Shown here: positions 58,078 to 64,000 of the stretch, piece after piece
Position numbering within the stretch: the first letter of the stretch is position 1
Layout: every line of letters begins with the position of its first letter
From: Streptomyces reniochalinae
GTDB lineage: Bacteria > Actinomycetota > Actinomycetes > Streptomycetales > Streptomycetaceae
Assembly: GCF_003323735.1 (NCBI RefSeq)
Contig: NZ_QOIM01000025.1
Span: forward strand, 124,001 to 188,000
DNA length: 64,000 nt
Direction of reading: 5' to 3'
Notes under the pieces: generated by a model
Database searches by the model: none
Seen by the model: the letters and a program-made list of their open reading frames with translations, nothing else
Told to the model about the DNA's origin: nothing
Made by a program: the position numbers and the translations under genes

Positions 58078-58578
58078 TCAGCTTCCGTTCCCGTGCCGGA
58101 CCAGCGCCCACGCCAGGCAGCCGAAGGCGGCCGTGTTGCAGACGGTCCGCACGACGTTCCAGCGGTTCCACGCGCCCTCGAACCGCTCCCGCAGCCCGGC
58201 CAGCCGCTCAGGGTCCCTGGGCAGGCCGCCGGCGTCCAGCGCGTCGTTGAGCGGGACGTTGAACCCCATGGTGATCACGAGAACGGCGAGGTACAGCACG
58301 GCCGCCACCGCGATCCACGGCAGCGTGCCCGTGCTGCCGCCGCCCCACAGCCGCAGCGCTCCCGCGGTGAGGATCAGCGCGAGCGACCCGACGAACACCA
58401 GCAGGAACCAGCCGTTCAGGATGGCGGCGTTGATCCGCTGCATGCCCTCCACGAACGTCCGGTCCGCGGCCCGCCGCAGCCCCGGCATGACGGCGACGGC
58501 GAAGCCGTAGTAGAGGCCCGCGCTCACCCCGGTGAGCAGGACGGCCCCCACGAGTGAGACCCCTTGCAGCGCCCGCAC
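58078..58578 (-). CDS. DUF1772 (anthrone-oxygenase-like) membrane protein
   Basis: 166 aa from GTG 58578 behind GGGAAGG. Four hydrophobic segments: GVSLVGAVLLTGVSAGLYYGFAVAV, GWFLLVFVGSLALILTAGAL, LPWIAVAAVLYLAVLVITMG and VRTVCNTAAFGCLAWALV. The conserved NVPLNDAL and WNRWNVVRT segments are typical of DUF1772, which includes fungal anthrone oxygenases. The function in bacteria is unknown. Divergent from the exopolysaccharide operon. Confidence 0.87.
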   Translation of the reverse strand: MRALQGVSLVGAVLLTGVSAGLYYGFAVAVMPGLRRAADRTFVEGMQRINAAILNGWFLLVFVGSLALILTAGALRLWGGGSTGTLPWIAVAAVLYLAVLVITMGFNVPLNDALDAGGLPRDPERLAGLRERFEGAWNRWNVVRTVCNTAAFGCLAWALVRHGNGS

Positions 58579-58824
58579 GCCCTTCCCCTCTCTCTGCGCC
58601 CACGTCCTGGTGCCCCGCACAGGGAAGGTGCGGGTACGGCTCCAGCCAACCGGACGGAGCCGCGCGGTCCCATGGCCCGTGCGCTCAGGAGAATGTGCGG
58701 GCGTCTGCACCGCCACGCGTGGGACCAGTCAGGAAAAAGCGGGACATGACCGGCGTGCCGCACGGGTTCGACAGTCGGATTTTGTCAAGGTCACTCTGCT
58801 TCATCCCGGGAGGCGGAGTCGTCC

Positions 58825-60051
58825 ATGCCGAAACTGCTGGCACAGTGCACTGAACGGCGCGGCAGCGAGCCACGGGGGCGGATGACCGTCCTGCATCTCG
58901 CTCAACCCGTCGAGGGCGGCGTGGCACGCGTCGTCACCGCTCTGGCACGGGCACAGGTCCGTGCCGGGCTGCGCGTCGTGGTCGCCTGTCCCCGTGGCGG
59001 CACGCTGGAGCGGGACGCGGCCGCCGCGGGCGCGCTGACCGCGCACTGGCCCGCGGTCCGCGAACCCGGAGCGCGCCTCGCCCTGGAGATGTACGGCGTA
59101 CGACGGCTGGTCCTCGGGTTCCGCCCCGACCTGGTGCACGCGCACAGCGCGAAGGCCGGACTCGCGGCGCGGCTGGCGCTGCGCGCCCGCGTCCCCACGA
59201 TCCACCAGCCGCACGCCTGGTCCTTCGAGGCCGCACGGGGCCGAACCGCGCTGCCGGCCCGCGCCTGGGAACGGTACGCGACACGGTGGGCGGACCGGGT
59301 GCTGTGCGTGAGCGAGGCCGAGCGGGAGACAGGACGCGGCGCCGGACTCGACGCCCGCTGGTCGGTCGTGCGCAACGGGGTGGACCTGGAGAGGTTCGCC
59401 GCCGCCCCTTCGGGCCCGCCGCCACCCGGCGCACCGCCGGAAGCCGCGGGGCCCGCGGCGCTGCGGGAGAGGGCCGGGGCGGCGCCGCTGGTGGTGTGCG
59501 TGGGCCGGCTGTGCGAACAGAAGGGACAGCGCCACCTCTTGGCGGCCTGGCCGCGCATCGCCGCCCGGGTCCCCGGTGCCCGGCTGGTGCTCGTCGGTGA
59601 CGGACCCGACCGTGACCGGCTGACGCGGTCGGCGCCGCGCGGCGTGGTGTTCGCCGGCGCGCGGGAGCAGGTGGACGCGTGGTACGCGGTCGCCGACCTG
59701 GTGGTGCTGCCGTCCCTGTGGGAGGGCATGGCCCTCACCCCGCTGGAGGCGATGGCCTGCGGGCGTCCCGTCGTCGTCACCGACGTGGACGGCTCGCGCG
59801 AACTGCTGCCCCCGGGGCAGGAAACCACCTGTCTCGTCCCGCCGGGCGACCCGGCAGCGCTGGCCGACACCGTCGCGGCGCTGTGCTTGGACGCGCGGCT
59901 GCGCCAGGAGTTGGCGCAGGCCGCTCTCAAGCACGTGCGCGCCGAGTTCGACGTGCGTGAGACGGCCGCCGCCGTGCTGAAGCTGTACCAGGAGGTGCTC
60001 AGGGAGCGGTGTGCGCCCGGCGTCCCCGCCGGGCTGTCGGAGGACCGATGA
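58825..60051 (+). CDS. Family 4 glycosyltransferase
   Basis: 408 aa; ATG 58825 follows GGGAGGCGGAG. GT-B fold: the N-terminal half shows VLHLAQPVEGGVARVVTALARAQ and DLVHAHSAKAGLAARLA. The C-terminal half shows VVCVGRLCEQKGQRHLLAAW, LVLVGDGPDRDRL and the nucleotide-sugar site LPSLWEGMALTPLEAMACGRPVV with the EX7E pair. It adds a sugar, with retained configuration, to a growing polysaccharide on the cytosolic face. It is the first gene of a coupled operon; the next ATG overlaps its stop. Confidence 0.93.
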   Translation: MPKLLAQCTERRGSEPRGRMTVLHLAQPVEGGVARVVTALARAQVRAGLRVVVACPRGGTLERDAAAAGALTAHWPAVREPGARLALEMYGVRRLVLGFRPDLVHAHSAKAGLAARLALRARVPTIHQPHAWSFEAARGRTALPARAWERYATRWADRVLCVSEAERETGRGAGLDARWSVVRNGVDLERFAAAPSGPPPPGAPPEAAGPAALRERAGAAPLVVCVGRLCEQKGQRHLLAAWPRIAARVPGARLVLVGDGPDRDRLTRSAPRGVVFAGAREQVDAWYAVADLVVLPSLWEGMALTPLEAMACGRPVVVTDVDGSRELLPPGQETTCLVPPGDPAALADTVAALCLDARLRQELAQAALKHVRAEFDVRETAAAVLKLYQEVLRERCAPGVPAGLSEDR

Positions 60052-61820
60052 CCACCGACAGCGCGGGCAGTGCGCCGGCCCGGCGGGCCGCGGACACCGG
60101 CACGGACGGGACGGCCCTCCCCGACCGGCGGGAACCGCGCGCCCGGATGGACCTTCCGGCCGGAACCCCGGCCCCGCGGGGGACGGCGGAGCCGGACGAG
60201 GCCGCGTCCGCGCCCGCCCGGACCGCTCCCGTCCTACCCCACCCGGTGTCGGGCACGGGCCCCGGGGACGAGGCGGCCGTGGCGCCGGAGCCCGGCGGCC
60301 GGCTGACCGTACCGACGGCGCCGCCCGAGCAAGTGCCCTCCGTGCCCGCGGTGCCCTCCGTGCGTGTGCTCGCGGTGCCGCCGGCGCGCGGTCCGGTCTC
60401 GGCGGGACCGCCCCGCTCCGCTGCCCGGCGCCGGCGCGCGGCGGCCGCGGAGCTGGCCGCCTGCGACCTGGCGGGAACCGCCACCGCCGTGCTGGTCTGC
60501 GCGGGCGGCCGGGCCGCGCCGCTCCTGCTGGCCTCCGCCGGCGCGGGCCTGCTGGCGCTGTGCGCGCGGGCGGGCCTGTACCGCCCGTGCCTCGACCCGC
60601 AGGCGCTGGACGAACTGCCCGCGCTCGGCGCACGGGTGGCCGCCGCCTGGTGCGTGGGGGTGACCGTGCTGGCGGTGTGCGGCGGCTCCGACGCGCTGAG
60701 CCTGGCCGGCATGCTCGCCGGGGTCACCCTCACCACCGCGCTGGCCTGCGCGGCGCGCGCTCTGGCGCACGGGCTGCGCCGCCACCGGGGGCGCCTCAGC
60801 CCGCGTGCCGCCCTGGTCGTGGGGCGCGGCGGGACGGCGCATGCGGTCACAGCGGCCCTGCTGGAGCGGTCGCGCTACGGGCTGCGCCCTGTGGCGCTGG
60901 TGGAACCGGCGGCCGAGGACGCGCCGGGCCCGCCGCCCGGCACGGGCGCCTGCCCCGCACCGTCCCCGCTGCCGGTCGTCGCCACCCTGGACGAGGTGGC
61001 GCGGGAGGTGGCGCGCAGCGCCGTCCAGGACGTCGTCTTCGTCCGCTCCCCCTGGGAGGAGGCGGACACCGCCGCGCTCGCCGGGCTGCTGGGACGGTAC
61101 GGAGTGACCGGCTGGCTGGTACGGCCCGGCTGCGCGCTGGGAGCGCACGGCCCGCACGCCTCTCCCGGCGGCGGCCCCACCCGCGACGCCCACCTGTGGG
61201 GCTTCAGCTGCCGCCGCCTGGTGCTGGACTGCCCGCGCCCGCGTACCGGGCTGCGCAAGCGGGTGCTCGACCTCGCGCTGGTGGTCCCCGCGCTGGTGGC
61301 GGCGGCCCCGCTGCTGGCCGCCTGCGCGCTGGCCGTACGGCTGCTGGACGGGCCCGACGTGCTCTTCCGGCAGGAGCGGATCGGCCAGGGCGGGCGGCCC
61401 TTCACCCTGTTGAAGTTCCGCACGGTGCGGCCCGCGGACCAGCACGAGGCCGCGACCCGGTGGACAGTCGCCGGTGACACGCGCACCAGCCGGGTCGGCA
61501 GAGTGCTGCGCCGCACCTCGCTCGACGAACTGCCGCAGCTGTGGAACGTCGTGCGCGGCGACATGAGCCTAGTCGGGCCCCGCCCCGAACGCCCCTTCTT
61601 CGTAGGCCAGTTCAGCAGGATCCACCCCGGCTACGCGCAGCGGCACCGCACGCCCGTCGGCATCACCGGGCTGGCGCAGGTCCACGGGCTGCGCGGTGAC
61701 ACCTCCATCGAGGACCGCGCCCGGTTCGACAACCACTACATCGAGACCTGGTCGCTGTGGCAGGACGTGCGCATCATGTGCCGCACCGTCACCTCGTTCT
61801 TCCGCCTGGAGGGCCGGTGA
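60048..61820 (+). CDS. Polyprenyl glycosylphosphotransferase (exopolysaccharide initiating enzyme)
   Basis: 590 aa; ATG 60048 overlaps the previous stop. A disordered Pro/Ala-rich head of about 120 residues precedes four hydrophobic segments and a CoA-binding-like middle domain (RAALVVGRGGTAHAV). The C-terminal catalytic domain starts KRVLDLALVVPALVAAAPLL, then VLFRQERIGQGGRPFTLLKFRTV, ELPQLWNVVRGDMSLVGPRPE and ITGLAQVHGLRGDT. This is the WbaP/CpsE type that transfers a sugar-1-phosphate to undecaprenyl phosphate, the first step of repeat-unit assembly. The long N-terminal tail is unusual. Confidence 0.95.
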   Translation: MTTDSAGSAPARRAADTGTDGTALPDRREPRARMDLPAGTPAPRGTAEPDEAASAPARTAPVLPHPVSGTGPGDEAAVAPEPGGRLTVPTAPPEQVPSVPAVPSVRVLAVPPARGPVSAGPPRSAARRRRAAAAELAACDLAGTATAVLVCAGGRAAPLLLASAGAGLLALCARAGLYRPCLDPQALDELPALGARVAAAWCVGVTVLAVCGGSDALSLAGMLAGVTLTTALACAARALAHGLRRHRGRLSPRAALVVGRGGTAHAVTAALLERSRYGLRPVALVEPAAEDAPGPPPGTGACPAPSPLPVVATLDEVAREVARSAVQDVVFVRSPWEEADTAALAGLLGRYGVTGWLVRPGCALGAHGPHASPGGGPTRDAHLWGFSCRRLVLDCPRPRTGLRKRVLDLALVVPALVAAAPLLAACALAVRLLDGPDVLFRQERIGQGGRPFTLLKFRTVRPADQHEAATRWTVAGDTRTSRVGRVLRRTSLDELPQLWNVVRGDMSLVGPRPERPFFVGQFSRIHPGYAQRHRTPVGITGLAQVHGLRGDTSIEDRARFDNHYIETWSLWQDVRIMCRTVTSFFRLEGR

Positions 61821-63205
61821 GGGCGCTGCCCGCGGGGGCGGGCGCCGCGGTGTCGGGCTCTCCCCTTCCCCGGCTCGTGCGGTACGGGCCTGTGGTGCCC
61901 GTCGTGGGGACGGTCCTGCTCCTGTGCGCCCCGGCAGGACGTACGAGCCTGGACGGGCAGGGCGGTGTCACGCTCGCGGACGCCGCCTCGGGTGCGCTCG
62001 TGGTCTGGTGCGTGCTCAGGCTGGTCCGGGGGGACGGGCGCGGCGCGTCGGGCCCGGTGCTGACCTGGCAGGCCGCGCTCGTGCTCGGTGCTCCGGCCGC
62101 GGCGTTCGCCGCCGCGACGATCGCCGCCGCCGACCCCGCCGCCGGGCTGCCCGGGTTCGTGCGCTACCTCCAGTTGTTCGTCCTCGTCCCCTCGGCGGTG
62201 CTGTTGTCGCTGCGGGACGCGCGCGACGCGCGGCTGGTGTGCGCGGCGGTGGTGCTGCTGGCACTCGTGCAGGGCGCGGTCGGTGTCGTCCAGTCCGCCA
62301 CCGGGACCGGCGCCTCCTACATGGGCGAGAACGTACGGGCCGTGGGCACCTTCGGCGCCCTCGACGTGATGGGCATGGCGACGGTCGTCTCCTACGGGCT
62401 GGTGACCACGCTCGCGGTTGCTCTCGCCCCGCCCGCCGCCGCGCCCCGCCGGCTGCGGCCGTACGCGCTGGGCTGCGCGGTACTGCTGCTGGCGCCGCTG
62501 GCCCTCTCCTACAGCCGGGGCGCGTGGATCGCGACCGCGGCGGCGTGTGCGCTGCTGGTCGCCCTGCGCGGGGCGCGGACGGCGGTGCCTGTCCTCGCCG
62601 CGCTGGCGGCCGCCGCGGTGGTGCTGGTCGGCGGCCTGTCGGTGGGTTCCGAGCAGCTCGCCGAGCGCGCCCGCAGCATCACCGAGGTCTCCTCCTCGCC
62701 CGACCAGTCGGTGACCGACCGTTACAGCCTGTGGAGCGCGGCGGTCGGCATGTGGCGTGCGGCGCCCGCGACGGGCGTCGGCCCCAAGGGGTTTCCCGCG
62801 CACCGCGACGCGCACGCCTCCCTCGCGCTCTCCTCAGGCAGCGACACGGCGGGCGCCGGGGTGCGCTTCCAGCGGGAGCCGCTGCTGTCGCCGCACAACA
62901 TGTACCTCCTCGTCCTGAGCGAGCAGGGGCTCGTGGGCGCCGTCGCCCTCGTCGGCTCCTGGGCGGCGCTGCTGGTGTGCGGCCTGCGGCGGCTGCGCAC
63001 CGCCCGCCGCGGAGGTGCGGGCTCCCGGGCCGCCGACTGCGGCATGGCCGCCGTCGGTCTCCTCGCCTGGCAGGGCATCGACTTCCTCTACGGCGACATC
63101 GGCGGCCCCTCCACCGTGCTGACCGCGCTCGTGCTGGGCCTGGCCGCCTGGTGGGCGCTCTCGCCCGCCGCGGAAGGGGCCGTCGACGGGGGCTCCACTC
63201 GATGA
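61817..63205 (+). CDS. O-antigen ligase/polymerase (Wzy/WaaL-like) membrane protein
   Basis: 462 aa from GTG 61817, overlapping the previous stop (GTGA) behind GGAGGG. About 10-12 hydrophobic segments. A conserved large loop carries SVTDRYSLWSAAVGMWRAAPATGVGPKGFP and PHNMYLLVLSEQGLVGAVALVG, the H-N-x-x-L signature of the Wzy_C family. The enzyme joins lipid-linked repeat units outside the membrane. Between the initiating transferase and a flippase it is most likely the polymerase of this exopolysaccharide. Confidence 0.92.
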   Translation: MRALPAGAGAAVSGSPLPRLVRYGPVVPVVGTVLLLCAPAGRTSLDGQGGVTLADAASGALVVWCVLRLVRGDGRGASGPVLTWQAALVLGAPAAAFAAATIAAADPAAGLPGFVRYLQLFVLVPSAVLLSLRDARDARLVCAAVVLLALVQGAVGVVQSATGTGASYMGENVRAVGTFGALDVMGMATVVSYGLVTTLAVALAPPAAAPRRLRPYALGCAVLLLAPLALSYSRGAWIATAAACALLVALRGARTAVPVLAALAAAAVVLVGGLSVGSEQLAERARSITEVSSSPDQSVTDRYSLWSAAVGMWRAAPATGVGPKGFPAHRDAHASLALSSGSDTAGAGVRFQREPLLSPHNMYLLVLSEQGLVGAVALVGSWAALLVCGLRRLRTARRGGAGSRAADCGMAAVGLLAWQGIDFLYGDIGGPSTVLTALVLGLAAWWALSPAAEGAVDGGSTR

Positions 63206-64000
63206 CCGACACCACCCCCCGCCACCCCACCGTCTCCGCCGCCTCTGCCTCTCCCTCCGCTTCCCCTCTCGCTTCCGCGGGATCCGGGGGCGCGTCGGCG
63301 GACGCCCAGCACGCGACGGCGGGTTCACGGGAGGCGCCGGCCACCTCGCGGGGGCGCCCGCCCGGCGAGGCCCCCGCGCTCGGGCGGTTCCTCGCGTGGG
63401 CGGCCGCCGTCACGGCGGTGCTCACCGCTGCGGGGTCGCTGTTCGGGCTGCTACGGGACCAGTCCATCGCCCGGCTGTTCGGCGCGGATGCCGACACCGA
63501 CGCGTTCCTGGTGGCGTGGACGATTCCGGAGCTGGCCTCCACCCTGCTGATCGAGGACGCCATGGCGCTGGTCCTGGTGCCCGCCTTCAGTCTGGCGCTC
63601 TCCCGCCGGGCGGCGGCCTGCGCACGCACGGACGGCGCGCTGCCGGACGCCCCGGGGACGGACGTCACGCTCACGGATGACCCGGTGCGGGCGCTGGTCG
63701 CCGCGACACTGCCCCGCCTGTCGCTGCTGCTGGCCGGGGCTGCCGGGCTCCTGGTGGTGGCAGCGCCCCAGGTGGTGCGGGTACTCGCGCCCGGGCTGCC
63801 CGACGCGGGGACGGCCGCCGCCTGCCTGCGGCTGACCGCGCTGACGGTCCTCACCTTCGGCCTGGCCGGATACTTCAGCGCCGCGCTCCGCGCCCACCGG
63901 CACTTCGTGGCGCCCGCGGCGATCTACGTCACCTACAACGCGGGCATCATCGCCGTGATGTACGCCGGGCACGGCCTGTGGGGCGTGCGGGCAGCGGCGC
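63202..64000 (+). CDS. MurJ/MviN-like lipid flippase, cut by the window end
   Basis: The ATG at 63202 overlaps the polymerase stop; 266 residues are visible and the gene runs off the window. After a Ser/Ala-rich head of about 55 residues, the MVF fold begins: GRFLAWAAAVTAVLTAAGSLFGLLRDQSIARLFGADADTDAFLVAWTIPE in blocks, then LLIEDAMALVLVPAFS and LAGYFSAALRAHRHFVAPAAIY. In an exopolysaccharide operon it should flip undecaprenyl-linked units outward, replacing a classical Wzx. The N-terminal extension differs from cell-division MurJ. Confidence 0.9.
   Translation, partial: MTDTTPRHPTVSAASASPSASPLASAGSGGASADAQHATAGSREAPATSRGRPPGEAPALGRFLAWAAAVTAVLTAAGSLFGLLRDQSIARLFGADADTDAFLVAWTIPELASTLLIEDAMALVLVPAFSLALSRRAAACARTDGALPDAPGTDVTLTDDPVRALVAATLPRLSLLLAGAAGLLVVAAPQVVRVLAPGLPDAGTAAACLRLTALTVLTFGLAGYFSAALRAHRHFVAPAAIYVTYNAGIIAVMYAGHGLWGVRAAA

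Overview
The window is high-GC actinomycete chromosome, most likely Streptomyces or a close relative. Indicators are G/C-ending codons, frequent GTG and a few TTG starts, GGAGG-type ribosome binding sites, many leaderless genes with TANNNT boxes 6-8 nt before the start, and ATGA/GTGA stop-start overlaps. I call 51 intact or edge-truncated genes and one frameshifted gene. I saw no rRNA, tRNA, CRISPR array, transposase or integrase.

Left part (0.3-10.4 kb): an unknown gene, a tandem-Nudix protein, then a minus-strand polyketide pair. The pair is one PKS module with the unusual order KS-AT-KR-DH-ACP, translationally coupled to a type II thioesterase. A two-domain VOC protein diverges from it.

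Middle-left (10.8-31.2 kb): mostly housekeeping and stress functions. These include a secreted 5'-nucleotidase, a ferredoxin-like/MBL hydrolase, a PAP2-like membrane protein, a glutamate-cysteine ligase, NADP-glutamate dehydrogenase (gdhA), a GH15 glucosidase, a CBS protein, a semialdehyde dehydrogenase, a pentapeptide-like membrane protein, a 2H phosphoesterase, a glutathionyl-hydroquinone-reductase-like enzyme, a nitroreductase, an ascorbate-family PTS (EIIA-EIIB fusion plus EIIC) and a baeRF-type release-factor relative.

Middle-right (30.7-45.2 kb): an MFS exporter whose frame lacks a stop and runs antisense into its neighbour; a secreted AA10 LPMO and a polysaccharide deacetylase, each with a DasR-box-like site upstream; an APH-fold kinase; and a GntR/MFS/GNAT run. 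A polyol/sugar locus follows: two FGGY kinases, a DeoR repressor, a histidine phosphatase and a Zn-dependent dehydrogenase, with MGMT and an LPFR microprotein in between.

Right part (45.4-54.3 kb): nine minus-strand genes behind a LuxR-type regulator with a degenerate receiver. They encode a GalNAc-transferase-like GT2, a GatZ/KbaZ-like barrel, a transglutaminase-fold protein, a cupin, a DegT/StrS aminotransferase, an Eis-like acetyltransferase, a TIGR04282 GT-A protein and a methyltransferase. This is the best candidate for an undescribed pathway, probably making or attaching an amino-sugar-like unit. On the other side are a frameshifted CoA-transferase and a large SGNH hydrolase.

Right edge (58.8-64.0 kb): a coupled exopolysaccharide operon (GT4, polyprenyl glycosylphosphotransferase, O-antigen-ligase-like polymerase, MurJ-like flippase) that continues past the window.
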